Origin: Puccinellia tenuiflora
Lineage: Eukaryota > Streptophyta > Magnoliopsida > Poales > Poaceae
Direction: 5' to 3'
Assembly (NCBI GenBank): GCA_012064385.1
Contig: QRDG01001905.1
Location: forward strand, 54,759-118,758
DNA length: 64,000 nt
Under the pieces are notes generated by a model. The model made no database searches, was not told the origin of the DNA, and saw nothing but the letters and a program-made list of their open reading frames with translations. The position numbers and the translations under genes were made by a program. Positions 12,157-23,807 of the stretch are shown piece by piece (position 1 is the first letter of the stretch; each line of letters starts with the position of its first letter).

Positions 12157-12447
12157 CACTAGTACAAACATGACCATCCTGGACGGAAACTAGGGCGGTT
12201 CAACCAAAAAAAAATTAAACCGTTTAGGATGAAACCTCTGCGTCGGCCGGAATTTTCCAGCCGTCTCTAATAAAGTTAGAGTCCGTCATTATTTGCAACC
12301 GTCTCGAAAATTCTGATCATCCGAGACGGTTCACCCATTCATCCGCTTGTAGACCATCTCAGACGGCTGGTATTTTCGTCCGTCTCAGGAATAAACCTGT
12401 CGGAGACGGTTGGATGCCACTACAAATGCATTAGTTTGTGCTACACT
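12157..12447. mobile_element. Small non-autonomous CACTA-like element (candidate)
   Basis: Starts CACTAGTACAAACATG; the far end reads agtttgtgctacact, an imperfect inverse of that terminus. The interior carries repeated gagacgg/ccgtctc motifs in both orientations, including an aaccgtctcg...cgagacggtt inverted pair, as in the subterminal regions of grass CACTA elements. No clean 3-bp target duplication was found, so the right end is uncertain. Confidence 0.5.
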
Positions 12448-12477
12448 AAACTGTACATTGTACCAACGATGTCGCAG

Positions 12478-12575
12478 ACTTAGGCCTAGCCTAGTGGCAA
12501 GGAGATGTTGATGCCTTTCCTGCCCACCCAAGTTCGAGTCCCTGCGCTTGCAATTTTGGTGTTGCATACAAAAAA
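12478..12575 (+). mobile_element. tRNA-derived SINE candidate
   Basis: It has an A-box-like segment (cctagcctagtgg, 12485-12497) and a B-box-like agttcgagtcc (12531-12541) about 40 bp apart, followed by an A-rich stretch. This is the internal Pol III promoter layout of plant SINEs. No target duplication was confirmed. Confidence 0.45.
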
Positions 12576-12641
12576 GTTGATTGTGGTTCAAAGAATTAAC
12601 GTATGTAACAACTCACTAAGATAACTAAGTGACTTGTCCCG

Positions 12642-12895
12642 TCCATTAGATTATTTGTCCAAAATCAATGATTTTTTTGGCTTCAAAATAAATAGTCTTT
12701 TCCCGATTCCATTAGATTATTTATCCATAATCATTTTTTTGCTTGAAAATAAATAGTATATTGTCCAATTGATTTTTTGGCTTCCAAATAAATAGTATTT
12801 TTCCATAATCATTGTTTTTTTTGGTTCAAATAAATAGTCTTTTTTTTCACTTCCATTAGATTATTTGTCCATAATCCTTGTTTTTGGCTTCGGGT
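12642..12895. repeat. AT-rich tandem repeat, about five degenerate units
   Basis: Repeated phrases tccattagattatttgtcc, ataatcat, ttttttggctt and aaataaatagt recur with spacing of about 40-65 bp. Units differ by internal deletions. Confidence 0.85.
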
Positions 12896-13861
12896 AGACC
12901 GGTGGCAGGCGGCGAGACATGATGTGCGCGCGGTCGATCTAGATTGCGTCGGTGAGAGAGGCAGAGGGGATAGGGTTTGCTAGTGGAGTGTGTGTCTCAG
13001 AGGGGATGGATTTCTCCCGTCCGGGTGCCAGAATTAATAAAAGTCACAAATCCGGCTCTCCTCGGGCGAAGCGCAGGCTGGCAGACGCGTGGGACCGGCT
13101 GGTCATGTCAACTTATGTTGCGTGCATATTCAGAACAAATAGCATGCATGCATGCTAACTGTGGGACATTTGTACATAAAATAAATGTCCGGGGGTACGG
13201 ATATGGTCCGGGTATGCTCCAAGTTTTAACTAGTTTTCCTTAACTAATATTTCTTTAAACTTTGTACAAGAAATTTTCTAATTCAATATAGAAGAAACTA
13301 GAGGTAATGTCATTTTTTGGAAATATTTAAATTTGTTTCGCTATATTTCATGAATTAATATAGTTAATAGTTATTTTCCGTATTAAAATGAAGTTTGAGC
13401 AAAGCGCACACACAAAATTTCTTAATAGTTCGTATTGTGGTTGCTCTATGACCTCTCTATCTGAAACAATATATATTAGTTACAAATTTGAAAACTGCTT
13501 TGGTATGTTTGAAGTAACGTCAACATCCTTCTAAAACATCAGACCTTATTCGCGTAAGCTACATGTTTTGTACTACCTAATAATTTTCCTTCATTATATG
13601 AATCACATTTTCTATCTACAACTTAATGTAACACAAATAAGTATACATAATTATTTATCTTTGTTCTTTTTTGAATATTTTGTAATTTTTTGGATTATGA
13701 GAAATGTCGGAGAGAACACATATATCCGGACGTTACGGATTATGAATATTGGCGGCAAACTAAAAAAATCGAGCTAGCCCACTAAATCGATAACGGGGAG
13801 GGGGAGTTTTTCCCTTCTGCCGCCACGACACAAATTGAAATCCCTAGCCAGCTATCCCACT

Positions 13862-13862
<1 letters not shown>
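12896..13862. other. Intergenic, nothing recognised
   Basis: AT-rich DNA without a gene I can support; short open frames here show no family features. Confidence 0.5.

Positions 13863-13920
<58 letters not shown>
13863..13920. repeat. Homopolymer of 58 C
   Basis: Uninterrupted C from 13863 to 13920, beside a C-rich minisatellite. The exact length should be treated as uncertain because long homopolymers are sequencing trouble spots. Confidence 0.9.
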
Positions 13921-13921
<1 letters not shown>

Positions 13922-13983
13922 CTCACTGCCTGCATCCCCGTCGCCGTTCCCCATCGTTGTGCCTCCCTGCCACCGTTCCCCGA
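13921..13983. repeat. C-rich minisatellite, left part
   Basis: Units of the type cctcccygccaccgttccc. The same repeat resumes at 16799 on the other side of the solo LTR, showing that the LTR landed inside it. Confidence 0.8.
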
Positions 13984-14734
13984 TGAATGGATCGAAGAGG
14001 TCGACTAGAGGGGGGGTGTGAATAGGCGACTATAAATTTTAATTCTTTTTCTCAATTTAGGGTTTGCTCAAATATAAGTTCTCTAGATTATGCAACTAGA
14101 TGGACAACCTATATGTTGAGCAAGGATACAAGCTAGCAAAGAAGATATCTAAGCAAGTAATACTAGCAACAAGTAAGTAAAGGGGTAAAGAGATAACCAC
14201 ACAATGACACGGAGATTTATCCCGAAGTTCACTTCCCAAAGGAAGCTAGTCTCCGTTGGAGCGGTGCGGAGTCACTTGGATCCCCGAATAGCCGTGAAAG
14301 GGCACACCGTAATCTCCGCCGTGCTTCCACCAATGTGGAGTGGCACATTCCACTATGTGTTGCCCTTGAGGTGGCAACCATACCTTTACAAACAAGGTTG
14401 AGACACTTCTCCACAACCGAATTGGAGGCTCTCAATGAAGTCCACGAGTTCCCAAAGCTCGGGGACGACCACTTCCGTCTAGGGTTCCAATGAACCCAAG
14501 AGTAACAAGTTCCTCAATGGAATGGAGGGGGAAATCAAATTCCTTCGGTGAAAGTGTCAATCTAGGTCAACTCCACCAAGTCCTAAAAGGACAAGGTGTT
14601 TGAGTGGGTAGGTGGAGAGATCTAGGCAATTTGAGCTTTGGAACAATGGTGGTGAGAGAATTCTGGTCGTGGTAGGGTTCTTGAGGAAGAAGAAGGCTTT
14701 ATATAGGTGGCCTCAAAAACTAGTCGTTGCTGGC

Positions 14735-14885
14735 TCAATAACCCCGGAGACTCCGGTCTGGAGACACCGGAGTCTCCGGCCTGACCGGAATCTCTGGCCT
14801 ACGAGGGGCACGGAAACTCCGGCTCGGCCGGAGACTTTCAGAAATCTCCGGACAGTCTCCGGCCTGTCTCCGGACAGGGCACCCG
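14735..14885. repeat. Short inverted motif array in the LTR U3 region
   Basis: Repeats of ccggagactccgg-type motifs in both orientations lie just upstream (minus strand) of the TATA box of the solo LTR. Confidence 0.7.
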
Positions 14886-14991
14886 AGGCGCACACCACTT
14901 GGACACGAACAAGATTATGTCAAAGGCTGGGTATATGAGTGAGTTTGTGTAGGTAAATGATTTCCCAAACCTTCCATTGAGCAACCCCTCT

Positions 14992-16620
14992 TGATAGTAC
15001 GGTTGCCCTACGACTCAATGCTACTGTATTAAAATAAGTTGGGTGGTGCCCCAAGCGAAGGCGGAATTGCAGCTAGTAGCAGTTTTCCCTCGTTTAACGA
15101 ACCGAGGTTTATCAAACCAGTAGGACTTTGAAATCAACAATGAGGTGAATGTTCAAGATCTCTGGCGCTTGACCTTCAACTGACGTGGACCTGCACACAC
15201 TCAACCAAAATACTTTGCCCCCAACGGCGGAAAGGTTGTCAATCTTTCCGGTCTCGCAGAAAACAAAGCGGTTAATTGTATGATGAAATAGATAAAATAT
15301 GAAAAGTGACCAGAGGAGTAATGATGATTAAAAGCAAGTAAATGAGCTTGTAAACAATGTAAAAAGATGGACCGGGTGCCATGGGTTCACTAGTGGAGTC
15401 TCTCAAGTAAATAAAATATGCATGTGATGGGTGAACGAATTACAGCTAGGCAATTGACAAGATCATGACACAAACCCAATTTAGCTATGACAAAAGGTAC
15501 ATGATAATATTTATGGAGGCATCACGACAAGGAACAAAGACCGTTGAGTCCAACTACGTCTTTGTCTAAAAAGTCCACCATGGGATCGCTATCCAGCCTA
15601 TCACCCAATGGTATTAAGTTGCAAGCAACAGACAATTGCATTAAGTAAAGTGCACGAAGTAAGCAATACTAATATCAAAAGAGACATTAACACCGCTGTT
15701 TTACCCTTAGTAGCAACAGCACACCCTCGCCCTTAGACGTTTCTGTCACTCGTGCCCAGGAACAAAAGGGGGCATGAACCCACTATCTAGCATAAATACC
15801 CTCTCTTGGAGATACACACAATCACTTGGCCAAAGTAACTGCGCACATCAGAGAGCATGCAAGAACATAAATTACTCATATAAGAATCATGCACAATCTG
15901 AACATAACTTCATAATCCATCGGATCCCAACAAACACATCACATAGCATTACAATAATCGATCTTGATCATGTTAGGCAGCTCACAAGATCATAAGACAT
16001 GAAGCACAAGAGAGAGAGACTACCAACTAGCTACTGCCATGGACCCGTAGTCCAAGGTGAGACTACTCACAAATCATCCCGGAGGATGGCATGACGAAGA
16101 AGAGCCCTCCGGGATCGATCTCCCCTCCGGCAGAGTGCTGGGATCAGCTTCAGATTGGACCCCAAACTAGGGTTTTTGGTGACGGCTCGTCGGGGTCGAG
16201 TTTCTGGAAAATAATGGCCGCCCCGACGTTTTTAGGTCAGATAGCAATTTATAGGCGTCGGAGGGGGGCGAGGAGGTGCCCCACGGGCAGGGGCGGGCCC
16301 CACCCGCGGGTGGCCCCCAGGCCGCGGCAGCAGGCCGCCCCTGGACCGTGGGTGGCCCCCAGGGCTGCCCTTTGGTGTCCTGGTGCCTTCCGTCGAGTAA
16401 AAATTCCTCGTAAATTTTCGTCCAATTCCGAGAATATTTCCAGAAGTAAATTTCCGAAACAAAAAGACAGCAAAAACAGGGAACTGGCACTGGGCATCTT
16501 GTCAATAGGTTAGTCCGACAAAATGCATAAAAATGATATAAATGACAGTAAAAACATGTGACAATATCACAAAACTAGCATGGATCACTCAAAAATTATA
16601 GATACGTTTGAGACGTATCA
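14992..16620 (-). mobile_element. Angela/WIS/BARE1-type solo LTR
   Basis: Read on the minus strand it starts TGATACGTCTCAAACGTATC and ends ACGGT-ACTATCA style (plus strand start TGATAGTACGG), an inverted TGATA terminus. The body follows the Triticeae Angela/BARE1 LTR pattern, for example caattgcattaagt and gatcttgatcatgttaggc. It sits inside the copia solo LTR at 13984-16798. The flanking pentamers cctct and ctcaa do not match well, so the target duplication is not confirmed. Confidence 0.8.
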
Positions 16621-16798
16621 CTCAACATAAAGAATAAATCTTCGGGCACCAAACTTCGGTCTTTTCTCCTTTTTGAGGGGTCGATCACCGTCTCGTGCTT
16701 TTAGTCCCTTGATCCTAAAACACTTTAGCACATGGTTAAATATCACTTATGTTGTTAACAAACACCCAAAACATACTTAGGAGGGAAATGTCCTTTCA

Positions 16799-16945
16799 CC
16801 CGCTCGCTGCACCTCCCCGCCACCGTTCCCGATCGCTGCGTCTCCCCACCACCGTCCCCCGGTCGCTGCGCCTCCCCGCAACCGTTCCCAGTGGCGCCAG
16901 TCCGCAGCCGTCCCCTGTTGCTGCGCCTCCCCGCCGCCGTACGTG
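16799..16945. repeat. C-rich minisatellite, right part
   Basis: About five units of the type tcgctgcgcctccccgccacc and cgttccc, continuing the repeat at 13921-13983. Confidence 0.8.
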
Positions 16946-17192
16946 CACCCCTTTTTGCCGCTGCCGGTATGACATGTATCTAGACACATTTTACTGTATT
17001 TGTTCACATATTTCAGTCCGCATCCAGTACACATCGGGCCGGTATTATATATGTTGTTTTGCTGTTTATTCATGCTATATATGTGTTAGGAATTTGGGAT
17101 ATCCCTATTATAGTTTCAAACTAGAGTATAGCTTGAATTGCTATTTAATAGGAATTCGTGATATCCAAATGGTTCCGTAATTATAACAGGAA

Positions 17193-18209
17193 ATGACATG
17201 CCCATTATGCAAGAACGAGTGCTCTAACAGGCACTTCACTGGATCCAGTTTTAGTATTCATTTGCAAGAGAGTCGTCACCGCAAGTCAGTTGTAAGGACT
17301 ACAACTTATATCACATGTTTGTCTGTTTTTTATAATATATAATTAATGTATGTACTGTTTCTTTTTGTTTCTGTTGCATATATACAGATAGTACCGTGCA
17401 ACGCTCGGTAAGCGTTCAACCGGTTAGTAGGAGACACTGTGTTGTTTCGTGCTCTTGGGAACACATACAACATTAATGTAACCAAAGGACGGAGGAAGAC
17501 CCGCTTGCAGGGCGAAGGATGGGAACAGTTCGTCTAGCAGAACATTCTCAACGGGGGATTAGTGCTGCTAGTTTTTACTATAACATGACCAAATCCTAGG
17601 ATCTCTGTTGCCTTTATGAACTATGATAACGATGAAGAGGAGGACAGTGACGAGGATTTCTGACAGTTCTGATAATTATTTTGATAGTTTTGTAGTGAGT
17701 GACGAAGAGGGAAGTTACATAGTTGCCCAAAGAGTGCATCTCAATAAACATGAGACCGACCGCCTGGTTGAGCTCTTATACCCATAAAAACTAATGTTGG
17801 TCTTCCTTTTGTGACTCGTTTGACGATCACAAATTTGAATAGACATGATATGGTATATATACGCCTCTCTTTCCTAAGTTAAGATTCCAAAGAACCGCCC
17901 TTTTACTCTGTATATATATATGACATAATGTGTTATGTTGTCTTCTATGCGCAGAAACTACCTAAGATGATAGTGAAAGACATTGTCCGACGGACTCATG
18001 GCAAAGCTGGATTACGACTTGAAGTAAAAAGTGCCGTCACAACCATTACGTACAAGAAGAAAACTAACGGCCGCATTGAGCTCGACAAGCTGGGATGGAA
18101 GAATTTTATTGAAGGCAAGCATTTTCAGATTAATCAACCTGTTTTGGTTGTTCTAAGGAAGACCAATCACCGAAGCTTGGAGGTTATGATTGAGATGCAT
18201 ATCATATAG
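17193..18209 (+). pseudogene. Decayed gene with two B3 DNA-binding domains
   Basis: Several exons of a plant B3-type nuclear protein can be read, but not as an intact gene. 17193-17291 encodes a short cysteine/histidine-rich start (MTCPLCKNEC) followed by a gtaagg donor. Around 17440-17660 a first B3 domain reads KGRRKTRLQGEGWEQFV, then meets in-frame stops (TAG, TGA). An acidic stretch (DNDEEEDSDEDF) and a second domain follow; its first exon ends ITNLNRHDM at 17852. The intron 17853-17954 has GT-AG ends and phase 0, and the last exon, 17955-18209, ends with KLGWKNFIEGKHFQ...LEVMIEMHII and a stop. A one-base shift separates LVELLY from PIKTNVGLPF. The last exon could be transcribed, but the gene as a whole looks dead. 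Confidence 0.75.
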
Positions 18210-18417
18210 AACAATTTTCTTATTAGATAGTTTGTTTGCAATAAAATTGCAGTTCTGAACAATCTATCTAATTTGTCCAACATTTTCTACATGTACGTTA
18301 TTACATATTATATCAGTTGTTGTGTAACTGTTTGGTTAATGTGATCTGCTTTGTATAACTAGCTGGCTATAAAAACCTAATTGTTATAATAATTATGTTT
18401 TGTTTTAAAAAGTTGGA

Positions 18418-18470
18418 CCCCCCCCCCCCCCCCCCCCCCACCACCACCACCACCACCACCACACACACAC
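18418..18470. repeat. Compound microsatellite C22-(ACC)n-(CA)n
   Basis: 22 C at 18418-18439, then ACC repeats to about 18460, then CA repeats to 18470. Confidence 0.9.
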
Positions 18471-19130
18471 ATGGAAATACACCCGGAGGCAACGAATATT
18501 ATCCGCTCAGGGCCTCTATGATTCATAGGGTTGTCAAAACACGGGAATAAGAAAAATGCAGGATTACTTTGCCATTTCTATTTCCATGTTGTAGCATCTC
18601 ATATTCACCTTTTTTTTAAATGGAGGGTATAACCCCAGCCTCTGCATCCAATGGTGGTGGGGTATAACTCAAGGCTCATTATAAAAAAAAGAGCCTTGAC
18701 TGTATGTTAGATTTCCTATAAAACCATGTGCAAAATGATTTCTTAGCTGAATATCCTTTGTGATTCAATCCTAGAGATAAAAAACCACTAACCCGCAAAA
18801 AAAACACTATAGAAAGAATTGCTAAGGTATATTCGAACCCTCCAAAATTCATGTACGTAGTACATTTTCTAAAATCAAAGAGGCCCTGAACCTCTCGAGA
18901 CCAAAAGGGGGACAGAGCTGGCATTTGCACCAACCAATTCAAGGACAGGCCCCCAACGAATTTGCGTCTAAAGTTGTACGCTCCCAGTCGACACATATGT
19001 ACGTGTACAAACTACGAAGCAGATACACCCGATACCCATCGTGATCGGTGGGATGTGCGTCCGGTGAGCTGGGGCCTGGAGGGTTAGCCAGCTAGCCGCT
19101 CTCGCTCGCTCTGATCACTGATCGCCTCGC
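18471..19130. other. Upstream region of the arabinogalactan-protein gene
   Basis: No gene is seen. Its right part is the likely promoter region of the gene at 19211. I see no mobile-element ends. Confidence 0.5.
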
Positions 19131-19132
19131 TA

Positions 19133-19139
19133 TATAACC
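19133..19139 (+). promoter_or_regulatory. TATA box of the arabinogalactan-protein gene
   Basis: TATATAA in the context gctatataacc, 72 bp upstream of the start codon, placing transcription start near 19165. Confidence 0.75.
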
Positions 19140-19210
19140 ATCACTCCTCCACTCTGCTCCCTCCCACTGCTCGAGAGGACCGATCGATCGAGAAGCACCA
19201 GATCAACAAA

Positions 19211-19960
19211 ATGGCGCTCCTCCCGCTGGTCCTAGCGCTCCTCGTCGTCTCCAGCGCCGCGCAGCAGCCACCGATGCAGCCGCCGCCAACGCCCAACGCG
19301 CCGCCCGCCAACTCCCCGCCGGCGCCAGGAGTAACCGCGCCGCCAGCCGGCAACCCGCCTCCCGCGCCCAACGCGCCGCCGGCCGGCAACCCGCCTCCAG
19401 CTCCCACCGCTCCTCCGGCCGGAAACCCGCCCCCGGCGCCCACCACCCCTCCCCAGGCGCCACAGGCACCGGTCATGCCCCCTCCGGCGCCGCAGGCTCC
19501 CGCCACCCCTCCGCCCGCTCCCACCTCGCCACCGGCCACCCCACCACCCGCTCCCACCACCCCGCCCCCGTCTCCCCTGGCCACCCCTCCGCCTGCTCCC
19601 ACCACCCCGCCGCCGTCTCCAATGGCCACGCCGCCTCCCGCGCCAACCACCCCGCCGCCATCACCTCCCATGTCGCCACCACCAGCCACGCCTCCTCCGA
19701 TGGCAACACCTCCTCCGGTCATGGCGCCCGCCACCGCCCCGACCATCGCCCCGGCGACATCCCCAGTCACGACGCCCTCGATGTCTCCGGTCAGCCCCAA
19801 GGCGCCCTCCCCCGCCGGCGAGGCTTCTCCGTCCTTGGCTCCCACGCTCGCGCCAGCGGGCACGCCGGTGACCGACAGCAGCGGCGCCACCAGCGCGCGC
19901 GCCGCCGGCGTCGCCGCGCTCGTGGCATTGGCCAGCGCGGGCCTCGCCGCCTTGCTCTGA
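19211..19960 (+). CDS. Classical arabinogalactan protein (GPI-anchored)
   Basis: A 249-residue single-exon protein. Residues 1-17 (MALLPLVLALLVVSSAA) form a signal peptide. The body is almost wholly proline, alanine and threonine, with repeated APPAGNPPPAP and TPPPAP modules. Such AP/TP/SP/PP dipeptides are the known substrate of prolyl hydroxylation and arabinogalactan addition. The last 28 residues (from DSSGATSARAAG) end in a hydrophobic AALVALASAGLAALL tail with no charged residue, a GPI-anchor signal. The mature protein should be a heavily glycosylated plasma-membrane or wall proteoglycan. The start is fixed by the signal peptide and the aaaATGG context. A TATA box lies upstream and AATAAA downstream. 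No enzymatic domain is present. The opposite strand is open over the same span only because of the repetitive GC-rich codons. Confidence 0.92.
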   Translation: MALLPLVLALLVVSSAAQQPPMQPPPTPNAPPANSPPAPGVTAPPAGNPPPAPNAPPAGNPPPAPTAPPAGNPPPAPTTPPQAPQAPVMPPPAPQAPATPPPAPTSPPATPPPAPTTPPPSPLATPPPAPTTPPPSPMATPPPAPTTPPPSPPMSPPPATPPPMATPPPVMAPATAPTIAPATSPVTTPSMSPVSPKAPSPAGEASPSLAPTLAPAGTPVTDSSGATSARAAGVAALVALASAGLAALL

Positions 19961-20285
19961 GTAGTACGTAGGCTCGCTCGTGCATGTCGCCTCTGCAGTG
20001 TCCTCCCCGTGCGCGCGTCGCATGCATATCCTTTTCTTTCGTGTCGTTATTTAATTTTTACCGGTGGAATGATGGATCGATTCTTGATGTAGTACGATGC
20101 ATATTGGTTCATTTTCTTCTTTTGATGATCGGCGGGTGGTGGTTGGTTGGTCTAGTGCGTGTGTTCTTCTACATCTTCGATCGGGTGTTGCACTGTACTG
20201 TACTCGAATTACTGCTCCATTTTGGCTATATAGAGAGAGAGGATTTGTCTATAATTTCTGTCTATTATCGTTTCGGTGGCCACTC

Positions 20286-20291
20286 AATAAA
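20286..20291 (+). terminator. Poly(A) signal AATAAA
   Basis: AATAAA about 325 bp after the stop codon of the arabinogalactan-protein gene, a plausible 3' UTR length. Confidence 0.55.
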
Positions 20292-20391
20292 ATCTCCTAC
20301 TACATTGTATCGTGCTCTCTGTTCTGCATGGTATCTATCTACTGAAGTGCACGGAATGGTAATTTTATAGTACTGTACTGTGTGTGCGTCA

Positions 20392-22290
20392 TGTGTCGCG
20401 GCTGTCGCTCATTAAACGGGCTGAATTAACGTGGCTGAGAAGTCAGAACGCATTTGATACTCGCGGCCAGTACGTCCATCGTCTATCTCAGCTGTAAACT
20501 GTAAAAAAAAACACGGACGCTTTAGATCTCGCGCGCGGCCGGGATCTTGGCCTGCACGAACAGTGCACCTGTCCTGATCGAGCTACGCGGCAAAAGCTGG
20601 GAAATTAGGGCAATTTGTTTTGTTGCACTACTCCAAGCAAAAGCTGACGGAAAGGAGAATTTTACTTGAAGCGATATTATGAACACTTTCTGAAAAAGAG
20701 AGGACACAGTGCTTAGTAGGGCGTTTCTTTTCTCTGTTTAGGCAATCAGAGACCCACCTCCAGCCGTCTGAAGCTTTAAACTGCTGAACCGGAACGGTGC
20801 TGCACATGCAATGACAGATATCGCTCTTGGTAATTAAAAGTTTCGAGATCGATCCTCAGCGCGGCCCCCTCATTTAAATGGCTCACGATGAGGCTACGGT
20901 AGGTACCATTATCAGACGAAAGCAGTATCCGTGATCCATCCATTTATTGCAATTAACGAAGGCCATCCATCCAGATCTGGTACCAGTTTCAGTAAAAAAA
21001 AAAAAAACGAGAGCAGCGACCGCACCGTACGGGTTGGTGCCTGGCGGGGTCGGCCGCAGGGGTTATCATCGCGAATGATTTCTGATCGAGTGCGGCTGGA
21101 AATGTGAAATGGAGATCGATAGACAGACGACGATCGATGGATGGTGCTTGCATGATCATCAGCTGATGGACCCCGATTCACCAGCCAAAGCGATCGAAAC
21201 GCCGGCGAATACATATTCTTGTACCCCGACGGATCTCTCCGTCTCAGGTACAAGGGGGGACACCGTCGCTTAGGAGACACGCCATGCATGCGTGAGATGT
21301 CGGAGCTCAGATGAGTAGCCATCACGACAAGGCGACCGTGTACCTAAGTGTTCAGATCTTAGGAGTAGCTCACAGCAGAGAAGGAGCGCATTGTGGTTAC
21401 CACTACGACACCACTGCCACGGCATTTCTTACAGTCAGATTCAGTAATTCTGCAGAGAGGAAAGGAACCTGTGATCAAGCAACTGAAGCACACTCTATAT
21501 TTTGCTGAATCTGTACGTCGCGGCTAGACTAGATCAGGTCGTTTGTTCTCTTGCCTAGAACGGGCGGGCGGAGGAGAGTGACGCTCATTTGCGTTAGTCT
21601 GTCATTTTCATCATCGCGGAAAGGTGTTTTCTGCCTGATTTCTCGCTCTTGTTTTTTGAACATAAAGAGGGAACAGGGTGTGGTTGGAAGGGCCCTGGCC
21701 ATGGCCAGGCATGCCCCGATGAGTGATGACCACCGTCCCGTACGCAGTGCCGCGGCCTGCGTGTGGACCAAAGCAAGAGCTAGCCGGGCCGAGAATTCAG
21801 AATGCAGCACAACGGAGCTGCAGGAAGTAATGGCGTTTGCTCACTCTCTCTATATGGGCGATGAATGCAAGATGAGTTCAGTGGCACGCAATGCATGTAG
21901 TGCAGATGAACGTGATGAAATTTTGCTACAGTCAGGATTCAATGAATTCAGCCATTTACCCCACTGCGCTGTGCTACAAGCTCATGAACATCGCACATAT
22001 TGGACTCGTTGCCTGTGATGTGCAATCGACCTAGCAAAAACCAAAGTAAAAGTAGTTTCCTGGTTAGTTTCAAGACTGGCCGATGACGTTGTTTTGTCCA
22101 TGTCCTAGTGGGCTGCAAATTAGTTCGGGTGATGGTTCGGGAGCTAACGAGAACCAAAAAACAAAACACAAAGACACATGGGCCAAAACTGCTTTACTAC
22201 CAGAATAGTTGGCTACGGCCACCCCAGTCCCCAGTTTAAGGTTGGGCCAATTGGACCAGTATGTTTGGGCAGAGTAAGCCTTCCCAGTGT
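20392..22290. other. Intergenic, nothing recognised
   Basis: Read on both strands. Scattered short open frames show no domain, and no terminal repeats or target duplications stand out. A 15-base A run lies near 20993-21007. Confidence 0.5.
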
Positions 22291-23606
22291 TTTTTTTTTC
22301 TCATGCAATACGTGATGGACGTATCATTTTCATAAAAAAAGTTAGCAAAGTGGCTATACATTGTATATAGGCTTTATAACTCACTCCCGGATCGCTTAGT
22401 GTTCTCACTACACTTAGCAACTCAACTTAGTTGCCGTCATCGGCCTGACGACCACCTCTCCGAAACGCTCCCCTCGGAGAAGTCGTGCCCTCTTCCATAG
22501 GATCATCTCCCCGTGAATCTTATGCACTAGCATCACTACCGATGTTGAGACATCATTAACACCACATCATGGCGGTGTTACCAGATGAACCACGGCTCAA
22601 GGACGGCCATCATCCATACATCCCACGGTCCACCATTTGTGCGTGTCGGCTAGTCCACCAATCTATCAGGCCTATGTACGTTCGACATCCACTTCATGAC
22701 TTTACACTCTTGTAAGGTGGAGTTTCATGCCTCCCGTGCCACATCACAATGTAATAAGAGATGTGTCAAAGTCCCCAGCTCTTGCTTACATAGAGGGCAA
22801 CTGGCGGGGTGTGGGAGGCCTCGACGGGCAAGCATATGAGTCGTTCAACATCTATCCTTAGCCACTAACCATGCAAAGACATTGCATGTCATCAAAGAGT
22901 GTTCACATGGGATCAGTCCCGGGTCTATGACTTACGGTGTGAAAAAAAGTTGCATAAGAATATCGAGCGGAGTATGCCCCATCTCTCTCCCAACCCCACT
23001 AGAAGGAGTCTTCACCCTCCGCGAGTTCCACGGATGCCACTATCTCCCACAAGGTGAAGAACTCTTTGAGAACATGCCTTGATGGCGTACACAAATGTGT
23101 GCCCCCCTAAAGCCTTTCGATTGACCCTACCCGCCAAGTGTGGGAAGCTGGAACAGAGAAAATGACTGGTACCCATTGACGAGGTTCATGACCATACATG
23201 ATCACAAACAAAGTCTTGTAGGCGCTCCCCACCGCTCCATCTATATGTCCAGAAAAGGGAACGATGACCATTCTTAACCCCGTAGGATGTGGCTGCCTCA
23301 AAGATTGCCAATGCTTCCTTTGGAACCTAGATGTTGAATTCGCCCACGGTTTGTCATCCTCTGCCTCCTCTGCCAAAATCATCAAGTATCGAGGGTTGTG
23401 TTCATGTAATGTTGGTTTGGAATGCCTAAACGCCCAACCGAAGTTGGGGAAGAAACCTTGTCCCACGCGACACAATAATGACAGTAATTTGCATCCTCCA
23501 CACGTGTTTTACTTGTTTCAGTCTCCGACACGAAAACAGTGTCAGACAAGACATGCCAGATTGGACAGCCGCACCTGCTCTTTAGCATAGTTGCAGGTAC
23601 CTTCAT
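22291..23606 (-). pseudogene. Decayed LINE fragment (minus strand)
   Basis: Minus-strand translation gives scattered but diagnostic pieces of a plant LINE ORF2: CVAWDKVSSPTSVGRLGIPN (about 23450-23560), EEAEDDKPWA (about 23375), and a zinc-binding domain piece LARRGLPHPASCPLCKQELG around 22790-22840. Frameshifts and stops lie between them. An A-rich run read on the minus strand at about 22291-22301 may be the 3' tail. Everything upstream of this part of ORF2 is missing. Confidence 0.75.
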
Positions 23607-23792
23607 GACACCAGGCTACGGATCTCCATGCCGGCAACAGCGCGTACTGCATGCATGGTTGTTGCGATGCGGTCGTTATTCACTCGTGTGGCCGTTGTCA
23701 GGGACTTGTCAGCATAGTGACATGCATGATCAAAATATACTGAATCATGTGAAGGGAGCGCAAAGCATGCGTAACCTATTATTATATCTCCG
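23607..23792. other. Short spacer
   Basis: Nothing recognised between the minus-strand LINE fragment and the retroposon. Confidence 0.5.
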
Positions 23793-23807
23793 AACCACAA
23801 ACCTTTT

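Larger units (their letters stand above)
13984..16798 (-). mobile_element. Copia solo LTR (minus strand), split by a second solo LTR
   Basis: On the minus strand the LTR starts TGAAAGGACATTTCCC (16798 downward) and ends GATCCATTCA (13984). It includes a CTATATAAAG TATA box near 14700 and the typical cacccccctctagtcgac stretch before the 3' end. The flanks read cccga and cccgc, a likely 5-bp target duplication with one mismatch. No internal coding region remains, so this is a solo LTR, about 1.19 kb without the insert. Its start resembles that of the copia LTR at 57369. Confidence 0.8.

Noticed and set aside
19141..19890. 249-codon Gly/Ala-rich frame opposite the arabinogalactan-protein gene
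   Set aside because: It is the mirror of the Pro/Ala/Thr codons. The plus strand has signal peptide, GPI tail, TATA and poly(A) signal.
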